From positions 1 to 16,420 of the forward strand of contig SCSO01000473.1 of NCBI GenBank assembly GCA_004297865.1: a stretch of 16,420 bases of DNA, written 5' to 3'. The stretch is from Legionella sp. GTDB lineage: Bacteria > Pseudomonadota > Gammaproteobacteria > Legionellales > Legionellaceae. The position numbers were made by a program, and so were the translations under genes. The notes beneath the pieces were generated by a model, which was given only the letters and a program-made list of their open reading frames with translations, was not told where the DNA came from and ran no database searches. Of the stretch, positions 1 to 6,528 are shown one piece after another; position 1 is the stretch's first letter; each line of letters opens with the position of its first letter.

Positions 1-579
1 TTTGACTTGTAGTCCTGAACTTGTGGCACCCACTAAAAGAGTAATTAAATTAATATCTTCATGTGCTGCTGCACGTACAGCTCCCGCTGGCTCATCACCG
101 GATAAAGGGGGATAATGAAGAATTCTTAACATGGTTTGATCACTACCTTCGATCATTGATGATAAAGGCATGGATAATTTCGCCGCGATACTTTCGGGCA
201 ATTCTTCTTGCAGCCAACCTAATAAAGTCGTTGATAATTGGGTTAATTGCACATAGAGCTTTTGGGTTTTATTGCTTAAGGAATCAGGAAATTGCCCCCA
301 AGGGTAATATTGAAAAAATTCTTTCAGGTCTTTGATCTCTGCACCCTTAGCTTTTTCTGAGATGGAAGCAGGAAAAAAGCCATCTTGGGTATCTACATTA
401 AAGAGGTATTTATGCTTTTCCTCACCATGGAAAAAACTCATCCATTCCGCATAAATGTCATCAATCAAACCAATGTCTATAGGATGATTTTCTAAAACGG
501 CAAAACCCGTATGATGCAAGGAGGAAGCGAATAAACCGATAGCATTATCATTCTCAAAATCAACTTTCAATACGTTCAT
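1..579 (-). CDS. 2OG-Fe(II) oxygenase, isopenicillin N synthase-like (partial, C-terminus off left edge)
   Basis: An open frame runs from ATG at 579 to the left edge without a stop, giving 193 residues (MNVLKVDFENDNA...). The N-terminal half looks like the DIOX_N region of plant and bacterial non-haem dioxygenases (GFAVLENHPID, then a helical stretch with SFFHGEEKHKYLF). Residues 149-182 match the start of the catalytic jelly roll: LRILHYPP, then RAAAHEDINLITLL, where H173 and D175 form the first part of the HxD...H iron triad. The second histidine and the RxS motif that binds 2-oxoglutarate lie beyond the edge. Family members are soluble cytosolic enzymes that oxidise small molecules using Fe(II) and usually 2-oxoglutarate. 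The substrate cannot be told from sequence. An AGAGGT ribosome site sits just upstream of the start. The gene is divergent from the HTH regulator at 837. Confidence 0.85.
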   Translation of the reverse strand, partial: MNVLKVDFENDNAIGLFASSLHHTGFAVLENHPIDIGLIDDIYAEWMSFFHGEEKHKYLFNVDTQDGFFPASISEKAKGAEIKDLKEFFQYYPWGQFPDSLSNKTQKLYVQLTQLSTTLLGWLQEELPESIAAKLSMPLSSMIEGSDQTMLRILHYPPLSGDEPAGAVRAAAHEDINLITLLVGATSSGLQVK

Positions 580-715
580 TAAAGACCTCTTGAGGGTTAG
601 ATTTACTGTCATAATTGTACCCTTAAAAATAAAGGAAATACATTGGCTACTCTTTTTTTGCGGGAATGTGTAAATATAACTCGATGAAAATAAATCGATT
701 TCTTGCAAAAAAGCT

Positions 716-743
716 TTGCTATTGAAAAAAAATAAGTTATAAC
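716..743 (+). promoter_or_regulatory. Candidate promoter of the HTH regulator and its leader ORF
   Basis: TTGCTA (716-721) and TATAAC (738-743) are separated by 16 bases and resemble a sigma70 -35/-10 pair. The expected start of transcription near 750 would leave a leader of about 85 nt before the regulator. A 10-bp palindrome, AAATCGATTT (692-701), lies just upstream. The match is moderate and rests only on hexamer similarity. Confidence 0.4.
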
Positions 744-776
744 ACTGTTAACTACTTCAAGGATTGAAGGGTAAAG

Positions 777-833
777 ATGTTGGGTCAGCATGCTATGAAG
801 GATGCTGAATTAACTATTTATTTCAGGGAGTGA
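777..833 (+). CDS. Possible 18-aa leader peptide upstream of the HTH regulator
   Basis: ATG at 777 is preceded by a GAAGGG ribosome site (766-771) at 5-nt spacing. It opens an 18-codon frame (MLGQHAMKDAELTIYFRE) ending in TGA at 831-833, three bases before the regulator ATG at 837. The reading frame crosses the regulator's own Shine-Dalgarno (AGGGAG, 825-830), so translation of the peptide would be expected to affect initiation of the downstream gene. No homology is recognised. The ORF could be chance, but the ribosome site and the junction are better than most random short frames show. Confidence 0.35.
   Translation: MLGQHAMKDAELTIYFRE
785..808 (+). repeat. Inverted repeat TCAGCAT-N10-ATGCTGA
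   Basis: A perfect 7-bp dyad (785-791 and 802-808) with a 10-nt loop lies inside the leader ORF, about 17 nt ahead of the regulator's ribosome site. It could be an operator for the neighbouring CI-type regulator or an mRNA hairpin affecting its translation. There is no T tract, so it is not a terminator. Confidence 0.45.
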
Positions 834-836
834 AAA

Positions 837-1106
837 ATGAACAGTAAAGTGTTTTCACAACGCTTTAATCGAGAATTATCCGCGCTTGGATTTCCAGAAG
901 AATTAAACGAAAAAACCAAGGCCGTTGCTAAAGTTTTTGGGGTTACCCGTCATTTAGCGAATGGTATGATCTTTGGCCATGTTCTTCCTGCTTTTGAGCA
1001 GTTGGACAAAATTGCTGAAGTGCTAGAAGTTTGCCCCCAATGGTTGGGCGGCGCGACGGATAGAAAAAAAGCATACACCGGACGTGAAACCGCCGATGCG
1101 GTGTAA
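837..1106 (+). CDS. Small CI/XRE-type helix-turn-helix transcriptional regulator
   Basis: This 89-aa protein is almost entirely one HTH domain. Residues 26-46 (KTKAVAKVFGVTRHLANGMI) fit helix 2-turn-recognition helix. Residues 56-70 (LDKIAEVLEVCPQWL) are the typical fourth and fifth helices of lambda-repressor-like folds, where many homologues read IAxxLxVxxxWLL. It lacks the C-terminal LexA-like peptidase domain of full phage CI repressors, so it is a stand-alone DNA-binding protein, presumably dimeric. AGGGAG at 825-830 gives a well-spaced start. It is followed by its own terminator, making it a single-gene transcript apart from the possible leader peptide. Its target is unknown; the dyads around it and the divergent oxygenase are the obvious candidates. 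Confidence 0.8.
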   Translation: MNSKVFSQRFNRELSALGFPEELNEKTKAVAKVFGVTRHLANGMIFGHVLPAFEQLDKIAEVLEVCPQWLGGATDRKKAYTGRETADAV

Positions 1107-1142
1107 AAAAATTGCAGATGTAGTATACTATGGCTTACTGAT

Positions 1143-1181
1143 GGCGTTTGTTTAACCCCAATTTTCCCACAAACGCCTTTT
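1143..1181 (+). terminator. Rho-independent terminator after the HTH regulator
   Basis: GGCGTTTGT (1143-1151) pairs perfectly with ACAAACGCC (1169-1177) across a 17-nt loop, followed by TTTT (1178-1181). It lies 36 nt after the regulator stop. The loop is large and the T run short, so it may be leaky towards the next gene. Confidence 0.65.
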
Positions 1182-1183
1182 AT

Positions 1184-1197
1184 TAAGGTTAACCTTA
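1184..1197. repeat. 14-bp perfect palindrome before the RMD1-family gene
   Basis: TAAGGTTAACCTTA is fully self-complementary and ends 2 nt before the ATG at 1200. The AAGG in its left arm is the only visible ribosome site for that gene. Pairing within the palindrome, or a protein bound to it, could therefore control initiation. It may also be coincidental. Confidence 0.5.
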
Positions 1198-1199
1198 TC

Positions 1200-2006
1200 A
1201 TGGAATGCTTAAGTTTCTGCATTGCAAAATCAATTGATTTATCACGTTTAGATAACTATTTTAAAACTTTGCCACATCAATTCGTTTCTTTGAAATCTCG
1301 CGATGTGCTCAAGCTCAATCCGGTGAACACGGATCATACTATTTTTATTTTTAAAAATGGTACGGTAGTGTCTTGGAATGTGCGCCGCTATCAAATTAAT
1401 GAATATTTAAACACCTTTTCGCCGCTTATAGATAAACCGGTCGCTCTTTTGGTGCATGATGAATTTCATTATCAAATAGATGAGCGAACTTCTATTGAAC
1501 CGCATGATTTCTTTGACGTGGATTGTTTAACCATAGAAGATCAAAGTGACGAACTGAAACTCAGTTTGTCTTACGGTTTTTCACAATCAGTCAAATTACA
1601 ATATTTTGAAACGATTATTGATGCCTTGATTGAAAAATACAATCCCATGATTCAAAGCCTTTCTCATAAAGGAGAAATGCCTATTAGGCGTAAACAAATT
1701 CAAAAAGTGATTGGAGAGATTCTTGGAGCGAAGAGCGAGATGAACCTCATCAGTAACTTCCTCTACCATCCTAAATATTTCTGGCAGCATCCTACGCTGG
1801 AAGAGCATTATATTATGCTCGAGCGTTATTTACATATTCAAAGACGAGTGAATGCCATCAATCATCGTTTAGATACCTTGAACGAAATTTTTGAGATGTT
1901 TAATAATTATTTAGAAAGTCGTCACAGTCATAATTTAGAAATTATTATTATCGTACTGATTGCGATAGAGATCATTATTGCATGGTTACAACCCCATCTT
2001 ATTTAA
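1200..2006 (+). CDS. RMD1/DUF155 family membrane-anchored protein
   Basis: This 268-aa protein matches the DUF155 family known from yeast Rmd1/Rmd8, mitochondrial RMND1 and scattered proteobacteria. The core is at residues 45-145: IFIFKNGTVVSWN, the acidic FFDVDCLTIED, then LSLSYGFSQSVKLQYFE. A helical segment follows (about residues 150-245) with FLYHPKYFWQHPTLEEHY and RVNAINHRLDTLNEIFEMF. Residues 248-264 (IIIIVLIAIEIIIAWL) form one C-terminal transmembrane helix, so the bulk is probably cytosolic and tail-anchored in the inner membrane. The biochemical role of bacterial members is not established; RMND1 is needed for mitochondrial translation. The start is the first ATG, with AAGG about 11 nt upstream inside a palindrome. 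The purine permease starts 28 nt downstream and is probably co-transcribed. Confidence 0.85.
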   Translation: MECLSFCIAKSIDLSRLDNYFKTLPHQFVSLKSRDVLKLNPVNTDHTIFIFKNGTVVSWNVRRYQINEYLNTFSPLIDKPVALLVHDEFHYQIDERTSIEPHDFFDVDCLTIEDQSDELKLSLSYGFSQSVKLQYFETIIDALIEKYNPMIQSLSHKGEMPIRRKQIQKVIGEILGAKSEMNLISNFLYHPKYFWQHPTLEEHYIMLERYLHIQRRVNAINHRLDTLNEIFEMFNNYLESRHSHNLEIIIIVLIAIEIIIAWLQPHLI

Positions 2007-2034
2007 TTCAGTTTGTAGCAGATAAGAGAGTTTT

Positions 2035-3315
2035 ATGAACAAGCTAAAATCTTATTTCTTAGAAGGCACAACCTTTAAAACCGAAGTTCTTGCCGGCATA
2101 ACCACTTTTTTAACCATGGTCTATATCGTTTTTGTTAATCCCGCGATTTTACATGATGCTGGCATGGATCAAGGTGCTGTTTTCACCGCAACCTGTATTG
2201 TGACCGCCTTTGCTTGTGCACTAACGGGAATCTTGGCTAATACCCCAATTGGGGTTGCTCCAGGAATGGCTCTGAATATTTACTTTACTTATAGTGTAGT
2301 GCAAGGTTCGGGCATTGATTGGCAACACGCATTAGCTATGGTGTTTATTTCGGGTTTGTTGTTTTTTATGATAACCCTTACTGGATTACGCCGGTTATTA
2401 ATCGAAGCCATTCCCTATAATTTACAAATTGCGATTTTGATAGGCATTAGTTTGCTCATCGCGTTAATTTCTCTCCAAACGAATCAACTTATCATTGATG
2501 ACAATCACAGTTTAATGCGCTTGGGAAATATTAATCGCCCAGAAAGTGCCTTGTTTTTTTTAGGCTTCCTTTTAATTCTTGTCCTCGATTATTATCGCGT
2601 GACTGGTGCCATTATCATTGGTATTTTAACGATTAGTGCGATGAGTTTGCTTTTAGGTTTGTCCAGTTGGCAAGGTTTATTCGCGTTACCTCCTTCCTTA
2701 GAACCTACTTTTTTGAAATTGGATTTTAGCAACCTAAATAATGCCACAATCTTAAAAGCCATTTTTACATTTTTTCTGATTGCGGTTTTTGATGCTACAG
2801 GGACTTTAATTGGCTTATTAAATCCGACAGTGTTTAAACAACACTCTAATTATACCAAGCGCTTAAGCTACAGTTTAACGGCAGATGCCGCCGCATCGAC
2901 TTTAGCTGGTTTACTAGGCTCAGCAAGTACTTCGCCTTATATCGAATCCGCAACCGGTATTGAAGCTGGTGGACGAACCGGATTAACCGCCATCGTTATT
3001 GCGTTGTGTTTTTTGCTGATGTTATTTTTCTTCCCTTTAGCGAAGATGATCCCCAGTTTTGCCGTTGGTCCTGCTTTATTGTACGTGGCTTGTTGCATGA
3101 TGAAGCATTTAACAGATATGAAATTACCGGACATTACGGAAACAGCACCTTGCATGGTGACTATTATGATGATTCCTTTCACTTCATCCATCGCTGATGG
3201 CATTGGGGGAGGAATTATTCTTTATACCTTATTGAAATTGATCACGCGACAGAAATTGAATCCCTTAGTCATCGTTCTCAGTTTGGTCTTTGTGGTGTTT
3301 TTTCTCATCAGCTAA
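2035..3315 (+). CDS. NCS2-family purine permease, AzgA-like
   Basis: This 426-aa integral membrane protein would import adenine, guanine or hypoxanthine with protons across the inner membrane. Family signatures are clear: GITTFLTMVYIVFVNPAIL (residues 21-39, TM1), TPIGVAPGMALNIYF (70-84, substrate-binding re-entrant segment), and about residues 292-317 with SASTSPYIESATGIEAGGRTGL, the AzgA-type signature. Hydrophobic segments run the whole length, about 12-14 of them as usual for NCS2, and the length is normal for AzgA proteins. Exact base specificity cannot be read. A weak AAGAGAG ribosome site precedes the ATG. Its last 51 bp overlap the end of convergent phrB. An intracellular or auxotrophic lifestyle would make purine salvage valuable, but that is inference. 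Confidence 0.9.
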   Translation: MNKLKSYFLEGTTFKTEVLAGITTFLTMVYIVFVNPAILHDAGMDQGAVFTATCIVTAFACALTGILANTPIGVAPGMALNIYFTYSVVQGSGIDWQHALAMVFISGLLFFMITLTGLRRLLIEAIPYNLQIAILIGISLLIALISLQTNQLIIDDNHSLMRLGNINRPESALFFLGFLLILVLDYYRVTGAIIIGILTISAMSLLLGLSSWQGLFALPPSLEPTFLKLDFSNLNNATILKAIFTFFLIAVFDATGTLIGLLNPTVFKQHSNYTKRLSYSLTADAAASTLAGLLGSASTSPYIESATGIEAGGRTGLTAIVIALCFLLMLFFFPLAKMIPSFAVGPALLYVACCMMKHLTDMKLPDITETAPCMVTIMMIPFTSSIADGIGGGIILYTLLKLITRQKLNPLVIVLSLVFVVFFLIS

Positions 3316-4719
3316 GTTTTTATAATAAGCTAGGGCAGTCAATCTGGCTGCCGCATGATCGACCATGGGAAGAGGGTAGTCCTTACCTAGTTCTATCGGT
3401 AAAGTACCTTTAGGCGCTTCCCAGGGCTTATGAAGCCATTGCAAGGGCACTTGCGCAAGCTCTGGAACCCATCGTTTAGTATATTCGCCCTGAACATCAA
3501 ATTTTTCACCTTGGAGTACGGGATTAAACACGCGATAATAAGGTGAGGCATCGGCGCCAGAACCAGCCACCCATTGCCAACTCGCAGAATTATTGGCTAA
3601 ATCGGCATCCAATAAAGTATCCCAAAACCAGGCAGCTCCTTTACGCCAATCAATCAGTAAATCCTTAGTTAAAAAAGAGGCGACAATCATACGAACCCGA
3701 TTATGCATGTATCCTGTATGCCACAGTTCACGCATACCAGCATCAACTATGGGAAAACCAGTTAACCCTTTCTGCCAACGCTCAATGGCTTTCTCATCCT
3801 CTTGCCAAGGGAAATGATCAAATTGTCGTTTAAAATTGCTATCCGGCAATTGCGGGTAGTGATAAAGCAATTGATAAGAAAATTCCCGCCAACCTAATTC
3901 CGCGAGAAAGACTTGGGCTGATTGTTGATTACAACGTGGATCTTGCATGGCTTCATGCACCGCTGTCCAAATGTATTGCGGACTAATTTCTCCGAAATGT
4001 AAATGCGGTGATAGTTTGGAAGTACCCAGTTTGCCAGGTTCATTTCGGGCCTCTTGGTAATCTTGTAAGGCGGTATGAATAAACTGATCTAATTTTTCTA
4101 TAGCACCGATTTCACCAGGTTGCCAATGTTGACTAAATTCACTAGCCCAATTGGGTTTTGTTGGGGTTAATTGCCAATTATGCAGATCATCAGTAGAAAT
4201 TTTTTGTAATTTCGGCCAATCCGTAATCTGCATCAAAGGTCTGATTTGCATTTGGCGAACGGCTTGCCGCCAATAAGGAGTAAAAACCTTAAAATACTCT
4301 TTGCTTTGATTTAACACTTCCCAAGGCTCATGCAATAAAAGACCATTGCAACTAATTACATCAACACCAAGGGCCTTAAGTTCAGTTTTGATTTGTTGAT
4401 CGCGTGCAATGTGCATGGGTTCGTAACAGCGATTCCAATAAATTGCATCAATTTGTTCAGTGGCAATTAATTCTTGAAGTACCAATAAAGGCTTACCCTT
4501 TTTAAAAAATAAATCCAAGCCCACTTGTATTAAATCTTTTTTTAGAGCGCAAAGAGAATGATATAACCACCATTTTTGTGCAGCTCCCATAGCCAATGGA
4601 GGCATGGGATCATTAATGTAAACCGGGATGATTTTTTGATGATTAGCGCAAGCTTGGGCTAGTGCAGGATTATCCTGAGAGCGTAAATCTTGGCGAAACC
4701 AAAAAAGAGCAGTGGACAT
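3265..4719 (-). CDS. phrB: Deoxyribodipyrimidine photolyase (class I CPD photolyase)
   Basis: This 484-aa cytosolic flavoprotein would split UV-induced cyclobutane pyrimidine dimers using blue light and FADH-. The N-terminal antenna domain spans about residues 2-165 (ALFWFRQDLRSQDNPAL). The FAD-binding helical domain spans about 205-470: GTSKLSPHLHFGEIS (232-246), LAELGWREF (272-280), GFPIVDAGMREL, MHNRVRMI, and ASWQWVAGSGADASPYYR. The electron-transfer tryptophans aligned to E. coli W306/W359/W382 are present as W305, W358 and W381. The dimer-contacting E274 and W277 and flavin-site N340 are also present. E. coli W338 is Y337 here. It starts 6 nt after the stop of the upstream membrane protein, with AGG of that gene's last codon as ribosome site, so the two are one transcript. 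Confidence 0.95.
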   Translation of the reverse strand: MSTALFWFRQDLRSQDNPALAQACANHQKIIPVYINDPMPPLAMGAAQKWWLYHSLCALKKDLIQVGLDLFFKKGKPLLVLQELIATEQIDAIYWNRCYEPMHIARDQQIKTELKALGVDVISCNGLLLHEPWEVLNQSKEYFKVFTPYWRQAVRQMQIRPLMQITDWPKLQKISTDDLHNWQLTPTKPNWASEFSQHWQPGEIGAIEKLDQFIHTALQDYQEARNEPGKLGTSKLSPHLHFGEISPQYIWTAVHEAMQDPRCNQQSAQVFLAELGWREFSYQLLYHYPQLPDSNFKRQFDHFPWQEDEKAIERWQKGLTGFPIVDAGMRELWHTGYMHNRVRMIVASFLTKDLLIDWRKGAAWFWDTLLDADLANNSASWQWVAGSGADASPYYRVFNPVLQGEKFDVQGEYTKRWVPELAQVPLQWLHKPWEAPKGTLPIELGKDYPLPMVDHAAARLTALAYYKNLADEKKHHKDQTENDD

Positions 4720-4725
4720 AAGCTA

Positions 4726-5403
4726 TTACCTGGGGGTTATGGTGTTAGGATTTTCTTGCTCATCCTTAAATGTTTCGTAAAGGATTTGTGGGCTTTGTTG
4801 CCAAAAATCTTCGGTTTCTTGTAATAGGTCTTTTCTATTAGTAGAGGGGGTGCTTAACGACTCAGTGAAGCTCTCGATTTTCGTTTTTAAATACGCAAGA
4901 AAATGAGTAGTGTACATAATATTCCTATCTGCATCGCCTCTTTTAAGGTGCGGTAATTTCATTTGATCACAAAGCCTCAGAGTGGCTTGCATAGTATCTA
5001 TTAAAGTATTTAAGTCGGTGGTCGCTTCGTGGCGCAAACCGCCTAATTGCTCAATTAGGCCTAAACAGAGTTGATGATTTTTTTCAATTTTAGCATTTCG
5101 ACGAAAATATTTAGGAGCAACGGTAAAGAAGTGGGCTCCAGTCATGGTAGCTAAAGCTGCCGTTGAACCACGAAGTAAAGAAGAGCAGTTGTCATCTTTG
5201 CAAGATTGCGCGCCATAGTAGCCTGCGGCTAAGGAAACAGTCCACATAATTGAAAGTTGTAATAATTCATCCCAGCTGTATAAAGTCCACAGTGCCCATA
5301 AAGAGTTTTTTGCTCGTTGTCTAAATTTTCCCGAGGTATTATGCCAGTCAATTCTTCCTTGATTGTAATCGGTTAGGATTGTGGCTATATCTGCGAAATT
5401 CAT
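4726..5403 (-). CDS. Unrecognised membrane protein upstream of phrB
   Basis: This 225-aa protein has no family I can name. It has a strong ribosome site (AAGGAGA) just before ATG at 5403, so it is well supported as a gene. An N-terminal amphipathic region (MNFADIATILTDYNQ...) is followed by one or two hydrophobic stretches: about residues 49-64 (LSIMWTVSLAAGYYGA) and 80-96 (STAALATMTGAHFFTVA). Between them is a short hydrophilic turn with two cysteines (SCKDDNCSS). The rest (about 100-225) is soluble and helical, with a heptad-like segment around EKNHQLCLGLIEQL and DLNTLIDTMQATLRLCDQM. A hairpin-anchored inner-membrane protein with a cytosolic C-terminal domain is likely. It precedes phrB by 6 nt, so co-expression is expected. 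Function is unknown and a secreted effector cannot be excluded. Confidence 0.75.
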   Translation of the reverse strand: MNFADIATILTDYNQGRIDWHNTSGKFRQRAKNSLWALWTLYSWDELLQLSIMWTVSLAAGYYGAQSCKDDNCSSLLRGSTAALATMTGAHFFTVAPKYFRRNAKIEKNHQLCLGLIEQLGGLRHEATTDLNTLIDTMQATLRLCDQMKLPHLKRGDADRNIMYTTHFLAYLKTKIESFTESLSTPSTNRKDLLQETEDFWQQSPQILYETFKDEQENPNTITPR

Positions 5404-5547
5404 GGACTATTCTCCTTAATTTAAAAATCCAATAGAAACAAGAATGTTTTAGTTTGGCAGGGATTACAGTACAATGAAGAATAAGCAAAACCCTAAAAAA
5501 CACGCTAATCTTAATAGTAATTATTAAAAATACATAAGCCTTAAATT

Positions 5548-6435
5548 ATGATTGAATCAAGCAACCAACTCAATGCTCAACAACTGCAAAATCTGATGCA
5601 GTTAAAGACTAAGTGCAAACAAGTTGATGGCAGTGTCCCTAATCTTTACCCGCATATCTTGGTGCAGTCAAGAACTTTTCCCGTTAATTTGTTTTATTAT
5701 GAACAGGACGAATTATTGGGTTTCTTAAGTGTATTCTTTTTTTATGATGAGGCGGTAGAAGTGGCTCTGCTTGTGCACCCATCAGCACGAAGAAAAGGAA
5801 TAGCTAGCCAATTATTGCAAACCATTATCCCACAGGTGCAAAGTTACGGTATTTCCGAACTTATTTTTTCTAGTCCTACACATCTTAATGATTCTTGGCT
5901 AAAAAATTTAAATCTGGTTTATCTAAACAGTGAATATTGCATGGAAAGGGACGATTTAAATCCTTTGTTGGATTACAACCAGTCCTTATCTTTTCGTGAA
6001 GCCACTGCTAAAGATATTTTAATATTGTGTGCCTTGGACGAAGCGTGTTTTCCTAAAAAAAATGCGAAATCTGCTGAGCGATTCCAACAAATCTTCGATG
6101 ACCGAAATTATCAAATTTTTATAGTCTTGCAAAATAACCAACCCATAGGTAAAGCCCACTTACGTTGGGAACACCAAGGGGTTACCTTATCTGATATCGC
6201 CATCTTACCTGCGCTGCAAGCAAAGGGGTATGGCTCGGCTCTAATTGCCTATTGCGTTAATTATGCTTTAGGTGAAGGAAAGCCTTATGTTAGCTTGGAT
6301 GTAGAAACTCATAATCAACGGGCTTTAAATTTATATGTCCGTTTAGGTTTTGTGGTGCAAAATGCTTGTGATTACTGGAGTATTAAAGCTGCTGCTTTAC
6401 AACAATCACTTGCTCTTAAATCGCCAATAAGCTAA
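5548..6435 (+). CDS. Tandem GNAT-domain acetyltransferase
   Basis: This 295-aa protein consists of two GCN5-related N-acetyltransferase folds. The first (about residues 1-135) has the acetyl-CoA pyrophosphate loop at 76-90, VHPSARRKGIASQLL, fitting R/Q-x-x-G-x-A. The second (about 147-280) has ILPALQAKGYGSALI at 219-233 and the typical C-terminal NQRALNLYVRLGF (256-268). Both loops look intact. Tandem arrangements occur in MshD-like and other GNATs, where often only one half is catalytic. The acceptor substrate is unknown. The ribosome site before ATG 5548 is weak, but the next in-frame ATG (residue 17) has none either, so the longer form is kept. It is divergent from the phrB pair. Confidence 0.88.
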   Translation: MIESSNQLNAQQLQNLMQLKTKCKQVDGSVPNLYPHILVQSRTFPVNLFYYEQDELLGFLSVFFFYDEAVEVALLVHPSARRKGIASQLLQTIIPQVQSYGISELIFSSPTHLNDSWLKNLNLVYLNSEYCMERDDLNPLLDYNQSLSFREATAKDILILCALDEACFPKKNAKSAERFQQIFDDRNYQIFIVLQNNQPIGKAHLRWEHQGVTLSDIAILPALQAKGYGSALIAYCVNYALGEGKPYVSLDVETHNQRALNLYVRLGFVVQNACDYWSIKAAALQQSLALKSPIS

Positions 6436-6457
6436 TGAATTAACCGCGCAATTCTAC

Positions 6458-6486
6458 TTGACGCTTTTCAAGGTGACCTTTAGTAT
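6458..6486 (+). promoter_or_regulatory. Sigma70-type promoter of the ketosynthase gene
   Basis: TTGACG (6458-6463) and TAGTAT (6481-6486) are separated by exactly 17 bases, with the gene start 42 nt further on. It is the best -35/-10 pair seen in the window. It starts 23 bp after the GNAT stop, so the ketosynthase is probably transcribed on its own. Confidence 0.6.
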
Positions 6487-6528
6487 TGCTGGTTGCTGCC
6501 GAATAAGCATTACTATAAGGGACAATGA

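Noticed and set aside
609..791. 60-aa minus-strand ORF between the oxygenase and the HTH gene
   Set aside because: It covers the AT-rich divergent promoter region, has no convincing ribosome site and looks like no known protein.
1089..1110. Hairpin ACCGC-CGAT-GCGGT at the end of the HTH gene as a terminator
   Set aside because: It is followed by an A run, not a T run, on the plus strand. The true terminator candidate is 40 nt further on.
950..1222. 90-aa minus-strand ORF antisense to the HTH gene and terminator
   Set aside because: A shadow frame crossing a real gene, a hairpin terminator and the next gene's start.
5474..5527. 17-codon plus-strand ORF (MKNKQNPKKHANLNSNY) before the GNAT gene
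   Set aside because: The AGGGA upstream is 10 nt away, the composition matches plain AT-rich spacer, and its start overlaps a possible TACAAT -10 element.
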